Assembly: GCA_964433345.1 (NCBI GenBank)
Contig: CAYSQJ010000003.1
Span: 186,001-250,000, forward strand
Reading direction: 5' to 3'
From: Ga0077527 sp964433345
GTDB taxonomy: Bacteria > Pseudomonadota > Gammaproteobacteria > Burkholderiales > SG8-41
DNA: 64,000 nucleotides
The stretch's first letter is position 1. Each line of letters starts with the position of its first letter. Of this stretch, positions 20,016-28,648 are shown piece by piece. Below the pieces are notes generated by a model. It was not told the origin of the DNA, did no database searches, and saw only the letters and a program-made list of their open reading frames with translations. A program made the translations under genes and the position numbers.

Positions 20016-21179
20016 ATGACCAGCAACGACACCAGCAACGACGCCAATACCGCCTCGGTCGGGATCGTCCGGCCGCAGACCGCGCGCTTCACCGAACCGC
20101 TGACTTTGCGCGGCGGCTCGGTGCTGCGCGGGTACGAACTGGTCTACGAGACCTATGGCCGGCTGAACGCGGACTGCTCCAATGCCGTGCTGGTCTGCCA
20201 CGCCCTCAACGCCTCCCACCATGTCGCCGGCCATTACGAGGATGACCCCGAAAATGCCGGCTGGTGGGACAACATGATCGGCCCCGGCAAACCGCTGGAC
20301 ACCGACCGTTTCTTCGTCATCGGCGTCAACAACCTCGGCGGCTGCCACGGCTCCACCGGACCGTCGAGCATAAACCCCGACACCGGCAAACCCTGGGGCG
20401 GCGATTTCCCCGTGGTCACCGTCGAAGACTGGGTCGATGCCCAGGCGCGGCTCGCCGACCACCTCGGCATCACCCGCTTCGCAGCGGTGATGGGCGGCAG
20501 CCTCGGCGCGATGCAGGCGCTGGCCTGGGCGACCCGCTATCCGGACCGGCTGCGCCACAGCATCGTGATTGCCTGCGCACCCAATCTCTCGGCACAGAAC
20601 ATCGCCTTCAACGAGGTCGCGCGGCAGGCGATCATCACCGACCCGGATTTTCACGGCGGCGCCTACCAGTTGCAGGGCACCGCACCCAAGCGCGGGCTGC
20701 GCGTCGCGCGCATGGTCGGGCACATTACCTATCTGTCCGACGACGAAATGGCCAGCAAATTCGGCCGCCAGCTGAAACACGGCAAGCTGGGCTACGGCTT
20801 CGACACCGAGTTCCAGATCGAGTCCTACCTGCGCCACCAGGGCAACAAGTTCGCCGATTATTTCGATGCCAACACCTACCTGCGCATCACCAAGGCGCTC
20901 GACTACTTCGACCCTGCCTTCGCCTGCGGCGGCGACCTGTCGGCGGCACTGAAGGACGTGTCCGCGGGGATGCTGGTGGTGTCCTTCACCACCGACTGGC
21001 GGTTCTCGCCGGAACGCTCGCGCGAGATCGTCCGCGCGCTGCTCGACAACCGCGCCCGGGTGACTTACGCGGAAATCGACGCGCCGCACGGCCATGATGC
21101 CTTCCTGCTCGAGGATCCTCGCTATCACCGGCTGGTGGCCGCCTATTTCAGGCGCATCGCCGCGGAGACCGGAACATGA
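20016..21179 (+). CDS. metX: Homoserine O-acyltransferase MetX
   Basis: The 387-residue alpha/beta hydrolase activates homoserine by O-acylation for methionine synthesis. VMGGSLGAMQALAW contains the nucleophilic serine, NNLGGCHGSTGPSS is the family signature, and DAPHGHDAFLLED supplies the catalytic histidine. Sequence alone does not show whether the acyl donor is acetyl- or succinyl-CoA; many proteobacterial MetX use succinyl-CoA. ATG 20016 is the only in-frame start before the conserved region and follows the terminator directly. It overlaps metW by 4 nt. Regulation by SAM through the leader is strongly suggested. Confidence 0.95.
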   Translation: MTSNDTSNDANTASVGIVRPQTARFTEPLTLRGGSVLRGYELVYETYGRLNADCSNAVLVCHALNASHHVAGHYEDDPENAGWWDNMIGPGKPLDTDRFFVIGVNNLGGCHGSTGPSSINPDTGKPWGGDFPVVTVEDWVDAQARLADHLGITRFAAVMGGSLGAMQALAWATRYPDRLRHSIVIACAPNLSAQNIAFNEVARQAIITDPDFHGGAYQLQGTAPKRGLRVARMVGHITYLSDDEMASKFGRQLKHGKLGYGFDTEFQIESYLRHQGNKFADYFDANTYLRITKALDYFDPAFACGGDLSAALKDVSAGMLVVSFTTDWRFSPERSREIVRALLDNRARVTYAEIDAPHGHDAFLLEDPRYHRLVAAYFRRIAAETGT

Positions 21180-21772
21180 CCGGCGCCAACGGCAGCCAGC
21201 GCCCGGATTTCGCGGCCATCGCGCAGTGCATACCACGCGCCGCGCATGTGCTCGACCTCGGCTGCGGCGACGGCACGCTGCTGAAATATCTGCAGCAATC
21301 GCGCGGCGTCACCGGCTACGGGGTGGAGATCGACGACGGCAACGTGCTCGCCTGCGTCAACAACGGCGTCAATGTCATCCAGGGTGATCTCGAGCACGGC
21401 CTCGCCGAGTTCGCCGACGGGTCCTTTGATTTTGTCGTGCTGTCACAGACCCTGCAGGCGATGCGCAACACCGAGCGCATCGTGCGCGAGATGCTGCGCG
21501 TCGGACGCGCCGGCATCGTCACCTTCCCCAATTTCGGCCACTGGAAAAACCGCCTGCAGATCCTGCGCGGACGCATGCCGGTGTCGGACAAGCTGCCCTT
21601 TGAGTGGTTCGACACGCCGAACATCCACCTCTGCACGATCGCCGATTTCGAGCGTTTCTGCGAGGAACGCGGCATCCGCATCGTCAGCCGCGCGGTGCTG
21701 AGCGGCGGCAGGCCGGTGCAGAGACTGCCCAACCTGTTCGGCGAGCTCGCCGTCTATCACTTCTCCGGCTGA
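21176..21772 (+). CDS. metW: Methionine biosynthesis protein MetW
   Basis: A 198-residue methyltransferase-fold protein with VLDLGCGDGTLLKYL near residue 25 and VLSQTLQAMRNTERIVREMLRVG. MetW is the usual partner of MetX in proteobacteria and is thought to be needed for, or to stimulate, homoserine acylation; no methyl-transfer reaction is established. The ATGA overlap with metX couples the two. The 3' end overlaps the 3' end of the convergent ampG-like gene by 16 bp. Confidence 0.93.
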   Translation: MTGANGSQRPDFAAIAQCIPRAAHVLDLGCGDGTLLKYLQQSRGVTGYGVEIDDGNVLACVNNGVNVIQGDLEHGLAEFADGSFDFVVLSQTLQAMRNTERIVREMLRVGRAGIVTFPNFGHWKNRLQILRGRMPVSDKLPFEWFDTPNIHLCTIADFERFCEERGIRIVSRAVLSGGRPVQRLPNLFGELAVYHFSG

Positions 21773-23007
21773 GCCGCCGCCAGCGCGATGACCCGGCGCA
21801 GCAGCAGCAGGCCGGGAATCGCGATCAGTGCGCAGAGCAGGAAAAAGCCCGGCCAGCCGAGCATTTCCGCGAACCAGCCGGTGGGCGCCGACAGCAGCAC
21901 CCGCGGCACCCCCATCAGGCTGGACAGCAGCGCATATTGCGTGGCAGTGAAGCGGCGGTCGGTCAGTGCCGCCATGAATCCGACAAAGGCAGCAGTACCC
22001 ATGCCGGCCGTCAGGTTCTCGACCGCCACCACGGTGGCCAGCGCGCCGACATGGTGCGGCAGCAGCGCGAGCACGACAAAACCCAGCGTCGACAGCATCT
22101 GGCCGAAACCGAACAGCCACAGCGCGCGATGGGTGCCCACCCGCAGTATCCACAGCCCGCCCAGCGTGCCGCCGGCGATGGTCGCCCAGAATCCGAACAG
22201 CTTGACCACGGTGCCGATCTCGGTCTTGCTGTAGCCGAGGTCGAGGTAGAAGGGCGTGGTCATCGCCGAAGCCATGGTGTCACCCAGCTTGTAGAGCAGG
22301 ATGAAGGCGAGGATCAGCCAGGCACCCTGGCGCGCAAAGTAGTCGCGGAAGGGCAACAGCACCGCCTCGCGCAGCGTGCGCGGCCGGCCCTCGGGCAGCG
22401 GCGGCTCCGGCGCCAGCAGCGTCACCGCGATGCAGGCGATCATGCACATCGCCATGATCCGGTACATCGTGCCGAAGGACAGCCAGTCGGCGAGGATCAG
22501 TCCGCCACCGCCGGCGAGCAGCATGCCCAGCCGGTAGCCGTTGACGTACATCGCCGAGCCCAGACCCAGTTCCGCCTCGTGCAGGCTCTCGCGGCGGTAG
22601 GCATCGACGACGATGTCCTGCGATGCCGAAAACAGTGCCACCAGCAGGCTGGCCAGCATCACCCAGCCGAGCTGGTCTGCGGACGGCTGAGTTGCAGCGA
22701 GCAGCAGCAGCGCGCCGGCCACGGCGAACTGGGTCAGCGCCAGCCAGCCGCGGCGCCTGCCCGGTGGCGGCGCATAACGGTCGAACAGCGGCGACCACAG
22801 GAATTTGAGGGTGTACGGCAGCCCCACCAGCGCGAACAGCCCGATGCGCGCGAGATCGACGCCGCCGTCCTTGAGCCAGGCCTGCAGCACCGAGCCGGTC
22901 AGCAGCAGGGGCAGGCCCGAGGCAAAGCCCATCAGCAGGGCAATCAGCATGCGGCCGCTGAACACGGCCTGCGCGGTCTCGCGCCAGGACAGGCGCCGGT
23001 CGCTCAA
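21757..23007 (-). CDS. ampG: AmpG family muropeptide MFS permease
   Basis: A 416-residue permease with 12 or more hydrophobic helices. MLIALLMGFASGLPLLLTGS, the loop SPLFDRYAPPPGRRRGW and SASQDIVVDAYRRE are AmpG signatures. AmpG imports GlcNAc-anhydroMurNAc peptides released during wall turnover. The frame is open to 23172, but that part overlaps exonuclease III. The probable start is TTG 23007, whose TTGA overlaps the xth stop; an internal ATG lies 18 codons later and would clip the conserved N-terminus. Confidence 0.88.
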   Translation of the reverse strand: MSDRRLSWRETAQAVFSGRMLIALLMGFASGLPLLLTGSVLQAWLKDGGVDLARIGLFALVGLPYTLKFLWSPLFDRYAPPPGRRRGWLALTQFAVAGALLLLAATQPSADQLGWVMLASLLVALFSASQDIVVDAYRRESLHEAELGLGSAMYVNGYRLGMLLAGGGGLILADWLSFGTMYRIMAMCMIACIAVTLLAPEPPLPEGRPRTLREAVLLPFRDYFARQGAWLILAFILLYKLGDTMASAMTTPFYLDLGYSKTEIGTVVKLFGFWATIAGGTLGGLWILRVGTHRALWLFGFGQMLSTLGFVVLALLPHHVGALATVVAVENLTAGMGTAAFVGFMAALTDRRFTATQYALLSSLMGVPRVLLSAPTGWFAEMLGWPGFFLLCALIAIPGLLLLRRVIALAAAQPEK

Positions 23008-23786
23008 GCGGCGTTCCCGTCGTAGTGGATGGTCAGCGGCGCGTGGTCGGAGAAACGCTCGTCCTTGTAGATCGCCGCCCGCTTCGCCCTTGCCGCGATG
23101 CCCGGCGTCGCGATCTGGTAGTCGATGCGCCAGCCGACATTCTTTGCCCAGGCCTGGCCGCGATTCGACCACCAGGTGTACGACGCATCGGTCGTCTCCG
23201 GATGCAGTCTGCGGTAGACATCGACCCAGCCCAGTTCATCGAAAATCCGCGTCATCCAGTCGCGTTCTTCGGGCAGAAAACCGGAGTTCTTGCGGTTTCC
23301 CTTCCAGTTCTTGAGGTCAATCTCGCGATGCGCGATGTTCCAGTCGCCGCAAAGCACTACTTCACGGCGCGACTTGCGCAGCTGTTTCAGGTGCGGATAG
23401 AAGGCATCGAGGAAGCGAAACTTGGAGGCCTGGCGGTGCTCGCCGCTCGATCCCGAAGGCAGGTACAGCGAAATCACCGACAGTCCGCCGAAATCGGCGC
23501 GCAGATAACGTCCTTCATCATCGAACTCGGCGACGCCGAAGCCGGCGGCCACCCGGTCCGGCGCGGACTTCGAATAGATTCCGACCCCGCTGTAGCCCTT
23601 CTTTGCCGCGTAATGGAAATGACCGTGGTAGCCGGCAGGCGCCAGCAGCTCCGCGGTCATGTCGGCGGCCTGCGCCTTGATTTCCTGCACGCAGACCACG
23701 TCAGCGCGCTGTCGCGACAGCCATTCGAGGAAACCCTTGCGCGCCGCAGAACGGATGCCGTTGAGATTCAGGGTTATAATTTTCAT
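23004..23786 (-). CDS. xth: Exodeoxyribonuclease III / AP endonuclease
   Basis: A 260-residue exonuclease-endonuclease-phosphatase fold enzyme, close to E. coli XthA in length. MKIITLNLNGIRSA, VCVQEIKAQ (metal-binding Glu), CGDWNIAHREIDLKNW and the C-terminal FSDHAPLTI (catalytic Asp-His) are all present. It cleaves DNA at abasic sites and degrades 3' ends during base-excision repair. Its stop overlaps the start of the ampG-like gene. It is divergent from pyrE with 82 bp between the starts. Confidence 0.94.
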   Translation of the reverse strand: MKIITLNLNGIRSAARKGFLEWLSRQRADVVCVQEIKAQAADMTAELLAPAGYHGHFHYAAKKGYSGVGIYSKSAPDRVAAGFGVAEFDDEGRYLRADFGGLSVISLYLPSGSSGEHRQASKFRFLDAFYPHLKQLRKSRREVVLCGDWNIAHREIDLKNWKGNRKNSGFLPEERDWMTRIFDELGWVDVYRRLHPETTDASYTWWSNRGQAWAKNVGWRIDYQIATPGIAARAKRAAIYKDERFSDHAPLTIHYDGNAA

Positions 23787-23868
23787 CGTTTTCGATCCGG
23801 CGGAAACGTGCCACCGCCTGCGTTGCCGAACTCACCTTGCCGCGGGCACGCCGGCATGTTCATCCACC

Positions 23869-24519
23869 ATGGCCGCCAGCTTCCGACAGGAATTCATCCG
23901 TTTCGCCATCAGCACCAGGGTCCTGCTCTTCGGCGAGTTCAAAACCAAGGCCGGGCGTCTGTCCCCGTATTTTTTCAACGCCGGGCTGTTCTGCGACGGC
24001 AACTCGCTGCGCGAACTCGCCCGATTCTACGCGAAAGCGATTTCCGCGGCGGATGTGCCTTTCGACATGCTGTTCGGTCCCGCCTACAAGGGCATTCCGC
24101 TGGTCGCGGCAGTGGCGATCGCGCTTGCGGATGCCGGACGCAACGTCCCGTTCAGCTACAACCGCAAGGAAGCCAAGGATCACGGCGAGGGCGGCAGCGT
24201 GGTCGGCGCCGCCCTCGCAGGACGCACGCTGATTGTCGACGACGTGATTTCCGCGGGCACCTCGGTGCGCGAGTCGGTCGGCCTGATCCGCGCCGCAGGC
24301 GCCGTACCCGCCGGCGTGCTGATTGCGCTCGACCGCATGGAGCGCGGCGCCGCGGAACTGTCGGCCACGCAGGAGGTCGGAAAACTGTACGACATCCCGG
24401 TCATCAGCATCGCGACGCTGGACGACCTGATCGGATACCTGGGCAACGAGAAAGGCATGGGACCGCAGCTGGCCGCGGTTGACGCCTACCGGAAAAAATA
24501 CGGAGTACATGATGTCTGA
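23869..24519 (+). CDS. pyrE: Orotate phosphoribosyltransferase
   Basis: The 216-residue product converts orotate and PRPP to orotidine monophosphate in pyrimidine synthesis. LIVDDVISAGTSVRES is the PRPP-binding motif and FGPAYKGIPLV is the orotate-side loop. The frame is open upstream, but ATG 23869 (MAASFRQEFIRFA) gives the normal PyrE length. The gene overlaps the start of the following DUF4124 gene. Exonuclease III divergent from pyrE is a common betaproteobacterial arrangement. Confidence 0.95.
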   Translation: MAASFRQEFIRFAISTRVLLFGEFKTKAGRLSPYFFNAGLFCDGNSLRELARFYAKAISAADVPFDMLFGPAYKGIPLVAAVAIALADAGRNVPFSYNRKEAKDHGEGGSVVGAALAGRTLIVDDVISAGTSVRESVGLIRAAGAVPAGVLIALDRMERGAAELSATQEVGKLYDIPVISIATLDDLIGYLGNEKGMGPQLAAVDAYRKKYGVHDV

Positions 24520-25189
24520 GCGCCTGAATACCCTGTCCCTGGCCGCGGTGATGGCCGCAACGGTGCTGCTTGCCCTGCCGGCCTCGGCCCAGAAAATCGT
24601 CTGCTGGAAAGACAAGTCCGGCAAGGTCATCGGCTGCGGCGACCGCGTGCCGCCGGAATACCGGCAGAACGAATCCAAGACCCTGGACAGCCGCGGCATC
24701 ACCCGGGAAACCAAGGTCTCCGCCGAGGAGGCAGCGCGGCTGAGGGAGGAGGAAAAGAAAAAGGCCGCGCTCAAAGTCGAGGAAGACCGCCGCATCGCCG
24801 AGCAGCGCCGCCAGGACACCGCGCTGATCAACACCTACACCGCGGCCAAGGAAATCGACGTCCGGCGCGACCGCGAACTGCAGGTGGTCGACCTGCAGAT
24901 CCAGCAGCTGCAGGCCCAGCTGAAGAATGCCGCCGACGCGCACAACTCGCAGAAGGCACGCTACGCCAGTTTCGAGAAGCGCGGCAAGATCCCCGACAAC
25001 GTCAGGGACGATCTGCGCAACGCCGCGGCGGCAGAAGAAAACGTCAAGGCGCGCATCGCTGACCGCGAAAAGGACAAGGAAAGGATAGCCGCGAGCTACG
25101 CCGCGCAGAAAGCGCGTTACATCGAACTCAAGGGCGGCGCCGCACCGGGTTCCGTACCCGCGGAAGCCAAACCCGCCCCGAAAAAATGA
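24512..25189 (+). CDS. DUF4124-type secreted coiled-coil protein
   Basis: A 225-residue protein with a signal peptide (about residues 1-26, ending PASAQ), then KIVCWKDKSGKVIGCGDRVPPEY, which matches the short DUF4124 domain with two cysteines. The rest is a long charged helix rich in Glu, Lys, Arg and Gln, very likely a coiled coil in the periplasm. Function is unknown. Two adjacent ATGs exist (24509, 24512); the second is chosen because it sits 6 nt from CGGAG. The gene overlaps pyrE by 8 nt and is convergent with gatB. Confidence 0.75.
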   Translation: MSERLNTLSLAAVMAATVLLALPASAQKIVCWKDKSGKVIGCGDRVPPEYRQNESKTLDSRGITRETKVSAEEAARLREEEKKKAALKVEEDRRIAEQRRQDTALINTYTAAKEIDVRRDRELQVVDLQIQQLQAQLKNAADAHNSQKARYASFEKRGKIPDNVRDDLRNAAAAEENVKARIADREKDKERIAASYAAQKARYIELKGGAAPGSVPAEAKPAPKK

Positions 25190-25201
25190 GGCTGCGCCGG
25201 C

Positions 25202-26638
25202 TCAGCCGGCGAGCTTGCCGCGCAGGATATCGTTGACCTGCTGCGGATTGGCCTTGCCGCGGGTCGCCTTCATGACCTGCCCGACCAGCGAGTTGAAAGC
25301 CTTTTCCTTGCCGGCCCTGAAATCGGCGACCTGCTGGGCATTGGCCGCCAGCACCTGATCGACGATTTTTTCGATTTCCCCGCTGTCTGAAATCTGTTTG
25401 AGCCCCTTCGCCGCGATGATCGCGTCGGCATCGCCCTCGCCAGCCCACATCGCGTCGAACACGTCCTTGGCCATCTTGCCGGAAATCGTGCCGTCGGCAA
25501 TGCGGTCGACGAGCCCCCGCAGCTGCCCGGCCTTCACCCGGCTTTGCGTGACCTCCAACCCTTCCTCGTTCAGGCGCGCGCTCAGCGCACCGTTGATCCA
25601 GTTTGCGCAGAGTTTGCCGGTCCGGGTATCGGCGCCAGCGGCGGATTCGGTGAAATAGTCCGCCAGTTCCCGGCTTGCCGTCAGCAGTCCCGCATCGTAA
25701 GGCGTCAAGCCGTACTGCGCGCAAAACTGCTCCCGGCGCGCGCCCGGCAGCGCAGGCATCGCCGCCCGCACCGCGGCGATGCGTTCAGTGGTCACTTCCA
25801 GCGGCAGCAGGTCGGGATCCGGGAAGTAGCGGTAGTCATGCGCATCTTCCTTGGTGCGCATCATCCGCGTCTCGCCGGTATCCGGATCGAACAACACCGT
25901 CGCCTGCTGGATCTTGCGGCCGTCCTCGATTTCCCCGATCTGCCAGCGCACTTCGTATTCAATGGCCTGCTGCAGGAAGCGGAAACTGTTCAGGTTCTTG
26001 ATTTCACGGCGGGTACCGAGCTCGGTGCTGCCCGCGGGACGCACCGAAACGTTGGCATCGCAGCGGAACGACCCTTCCTGCATGTTGCCGTCGCAGACGT
26101 CGATCCAGCGCACCAGCGCATGCAGTGCCTTCGCGTAAGCCACCGCCTCCTCCGCCGAGCGCATGTCGGGCTCAGAGACGATTTCGAGCAGCGGCGTCCC
26201 GGCGCGGTTGAGGTCGATGCCGGTCTGCCCGTGGAAATCCTCGTGCAGCGACTTGCCGGCGTCCTCCTCGAGATGGGCGCGGGTCAGGCGCACCGTTTTC
26301 TCGGTGTCACCAACCTGGATCGTGATCGTGCCGCCCTCGACGATCGGCCTTTCGTACTGGCTGATCTGGTAACCCTTGGGCAGATCGGGGTAGAAATAAT
26401 TCTTGCGCGCGAAAATCGAGGGCGAGTTGATTTTCGCGTCGACCGCGAGGCCGAAACGGATCGCGCGTTCCACCGCTCCGGTGTTGAGCACCGGCAGTAC
26501 GCCCGGCAGCGCGATGTCGACGCCGCAGGCCTGGGTGTTGGGCTCGGCACCGAAAGCCGTCGAGGCGCCCGAGAAAATCTTCGACACCGTAGACAGCTGG
26601 GCATGCGTCTCGAGACCGATGACGACCTCCCATTTCAT
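25202..26638 (-). CDS. gatB: Asp-tRNA(Asn)/Glu-tRNA(Gln) amidotransferase subunit B
   Basis: The 478-residue product is the tRNA-binding and kinase subunit of GatCAB, which converts misacylated Glu-tRNA(Gln) or Asp-tRNA(Asn) to the correct aminoacyl-tRNA. MKWEVVIGLETHAQL, the central PDLLPLEVTTERIA and the C-terminal YqeY-like domain (about residues 340-478) are typical. The frame is open to 26689, but that part is repeat sequence; ATG 26638 gives the normal length. It is the last gene of gatC-gatA-gatB, separated from gatA by a heptad-repeat spacer. Confidence 0.96.
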   Translation of the reverse strand: MKWEVVIGLETHAQLSTVSKIFSGASTAFGAEPNTQACGVDIALPGVLPVLNTGAVERAIRFGLAVDAKINSPSIFARKNYFYPDLPKGYQISQYERPIVEGGTITIQVGDTEKTVRLTRAHLEEDAGKSLHEDFHGQTGIDLNRAGTPLLEIVSEPDMRSAEEAVAYAKALHALVRWIDVCDGNMQEGSFRCDANVSVRPAGSTELGTRREIKNLNSFRFLQQAIEYEVRWQIGEIEDGRKIQQATVLFDPDTGETRMMRTKEDAHDYRYFPDPDLLPLEVTTERIAAVRAAMPALPGARREQFCAQYGLTPYDAGLLTASRELADYFTESAAGADTRTGKLCANWINGALSARLNEEGLEVTQSRVKAGQLRGLVDRIADGTISGKMAKDVFDAMWAGEGDADAIIAAKGLKQISDSGEIEKIVDQVLAANAQQVADFRAGKEKAFNSLVGQVMKATRGKANPQQVNDILRGKLAG

Positions 26639-26656
26639 CAGCTGGCGCTCCGCAAG

Positions 26657-26763
26657 GTGTGAGGCGTGAGGCGTGAGGCGCAAAAGCAAGTCCCCTCCCT
26701 GCTCGGCGTCCGCACAAGAAGACTGGTGTTGTTGATCTTCACACTTGACTCCTCACCCCTGAC
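26657..26763. repeat. Heptad-repeat spacer between gatA and gatB
   Basis: One arm (26657-26680) is GTGTGAG-GCGTGAG-GCGTGAG-type heptads. The other arm (26739-26763) is the complementary CTCCTCACCCCTGAC type, so the region can form an imperfect hairpin. The second arm contains the last codons and the stop of gatA (GQG-TGA on the minus strand). The same repeat family occurs at 34189, 37583 and 46752. Confidence 0.7.
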
Positions 26764-28213
26764 CCACAGCCGGCGCTTTCGTGTGCCAATCGGTCGCCAG
26801 CTGGTATTGGTGCGCGACATTGAGCATGCGCGCCTCATCGAAATAATTGCCAATGATCTGCAGCCCGACCGGCAGGCCGCCGCCGTCGAAGCCGCAGGGG
26901 ATCGACATGCCGGGCAGGCCGGCGAGGTTCACCGCGATGGTGTAGATGTCCGACAGGTACATCTGCACCGGGTCCGCGCTTTTCTCGCCCAGCCTGAACG
27001 CCGTGGTCGGGCTGGTCGGCCCCATGATCACGTCGCATTGGCGGAAGGCCTCGACGAAATCCTGCGCGATCAGCCGCCGCAGTTTCTGCGCGCGGATGTA
27101 ATAGGCATCGTAATAGCCATGCGACAGCACATAGGTGCCGATCAGGATGCGGCGCTTGACCTCGGCGCCGAAACCCTCCGCGCGCGTGCGCTTGTACATG
27201 TCCATCAGGTCGGTGTATTCCGCCGCACGGTGGCCGTAGCGGACCCCGTCGAAACGCGACAGGTTGCTCGAGGCCTCCGCAGGTGCCAGCACGTAGTACA
27301 CCGGCACCGACAGGCCCATATTGGGCAAGCTGATATCCACCACCGCGGCGCCGAGTTTCCGGTATTCCGCGACTGCATCGTCCACCGCACGCCGCACGTC
27401 CGCAGAAAGACCATCGGCGAAAAACTCGCGCGGCAGGCCGATGCGCAGGCCCTGCAGCGGTTTTTCCAGGTCGCGGTTGTAGTCCTCGGCCGGCCGCTCG
27501 AGGCTGGTCGAATCCCGCGGGTCGTGACCCGCCATCACGTTCAGCAACAGGCCGAGGTCTTCGGCCGTGCGCGCCATCGGCCCGGCCTGGTCGAGGCTGG
27601 AGGCGAAAGCGATCATGCCGTAACGCGATACCAATCCGTAGGTCGGTTTCAGGCCGCAGATGCCGGTCAGCGCGGCGGGCTGGCGGATCGAACCGCCGGT
27701 GTCGGTGCCGGTGGCAGCCGGCGCCAGGCGCGCCGCCACCGCGGCCGCCGAGCCGCCGGAACTGCCGCCGGGGACGGTGTCGAGATTCCAGGGGTTGCGC
27801 ACCGGGCCGAAATGCGAAGTCTCGTTGGACGAGCCCATCGCGAATTCGTCCATGTTGGTCTTGCCCAGCGTGACCATGCCCGCCGAGTTGCAGCGCTCGA
27901 CCACATGCGCGTCGTACGGCGACACGAAATTCGACAGCATCCGCGAGCCGCAGGTGGTCAGCCAGCCCTCGGCGCAGAAAATGTCCTTGTGCGCCAGCGG
28001 CACCCCGGTGAGCGGTCCGGCATTGCCGGCGGCCCGTCGCGCATCGGCCGCCCTGGCCTGGGCCAGACTGCGTGCATCATCGACCGTGATGAAGCAACCG
28101 AGTTCTTTTGATAATTTATTGATTTTATTGAGATATTCCTGCACCAGCTCGACGCTGGAACAGGCGCCGGCGGCGAGCCGGTCAGACAGTTCTTTGAGGG
28201 TGGCGTTGGACAT
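26753..28213 (-). CDS. gatA: Asp-tRNA(Asn)/Glu-tRNA(Gln) amidotransferase subunit A
   Basis: A 486-residue amidase-signature enzyme that releases ammonia from glutamine or asparagine for GatCAB. The catalytic Lys is in VPLAHKDIF (about residue 75). GGSSGGSAAAVAARLAP and TGTDTGGSIRQPA carry the Ser-cisSer pair. An unusual AT-rich patch (28108-28135) encodes NKINKLSKEL near residue 30 with codons rare in this genome. The last codons and the stop lie within the heptad repeat. Upstream gatC completes the complex. Confidence 0.96.
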   Translation of the reverse strand: MSNATLKELSDRLAAGACSSVELVQEYLNKINKLSKELGCFITVDDARSLAQARAADARRAAGNAGPLTGVPLAHKDIFCAEGWLTTCGSRMLSNFVSPYDAHVVERCNSAGMVTLGKTNMDEFAMGSSNETSHFGPVRNPWNLDTVPGGSSGGSAAAVAARLAPAATGTDTGGSIRQPAALTGICGLKPTYGLVSRYGMIAFASSLDQAGPMARTAEDLGLLLNVMAGHDPRDSTSLERPAEDYNRDLEKPLQGLRIGLPREFFADGLSADVRRAVDDAVAEYRKLGAAVVDISLPNMGLSVPVYYVLAPAEASSNLSRFDGVRYGHRAAEYTDLMDMYKRTRAEGFGAEVKRRILIGTYVLSHGYYDAYYIRAQKLRRLIAQDFVEAFRQCDVIMGPTSPTTAFRLGEKSADPVQMYLSDIYTIAVNLAGLPGMSIPCGFDGGGLPVGLQIIGNYFDEARMLNVAHQYQLATDWHTKAPAVGQG

Positions 28214-28255
28214 TGCAACAGGTCGGCGCGGCAGATGGCCGGGCCAGGGCTTCCG

Positions 28256-28543
28256 TTATTCGATCACTTTCGGTACCAGGTAAAGGCCGGCCTCGACCGC
28301 CGGTGCAACCGCCTGGAAACGCTCGCGCCGGACGGTTTCCGTGACCTCGTCAGCGCGCAGGCGCAGCACCAGGTCCTGGGCATGCGCCATCGGCTCGATG
28401 CCCGAGACATCGACCGCCTGCATCTGTTCGATCAGGCCGAACACCCGCGCCAGCTGGGCCTGCGCGGCTTCGGCTTCGGCATCATCGACGGCGATGCGCG
28501 CAAGATGCGCGGCGCGTCGTACATCATCGAGCTGGATGGCCAT
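28256..28543 (-). CDS. gatC: Asp-tRNA(Asn)/Glu-tRNA(Gln) amidotransferase subunit C
   Basis: The 95-residue GatC subunit stabilises GatA and GatB. VRRAAHLARIAVDDAEAEA and QMQAVDVSGIEPMAH are the family motifs. The frame extends upstream to 28951 but there it overlaps mreB on the other strand; ATG 28543 (MAIQLDDV) gives the normal length. It is the first gene of the gatCAB run, 42 bp from gatA, and is divergent from mreB with about 105 bp between the starts. Confidence 0.94.
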   Translation of the reverse strand: MAIQLDDVRRAAHLARIAVDDAEAEAAQAQLARVFGLIEQMQAVDVSGIEPMAHAQDLVLRLRADEVTETVRRERFQAVAPAVEAGLYLVPKVIE

Positions 28544-28562
28544 CGCCAGAGTGAAAAAACCG

Positions 28563-28591
28563 TTAAAAAGGGAGGCGGTGTAGGTTATCAT
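28563..28591 (+). promoter_or_regulatory. Possible mreB operon promoter
   Basis: TTAAAA (28563-28568) and TATCAT (28586-28591) are 17 bp apart, about 58 bp upstream of the mreB start. This is the only plausible -35/-10 pair in the 105-bp gatC-mreB divergent region for the rightward genes. Confidence 0.45.
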
Positions 28592-28648
28592 ACTGGCGCC
28601 CCGGACGGGACCGGGATGCGCCAAAAATCCTTTAATACGAAAGACCTT

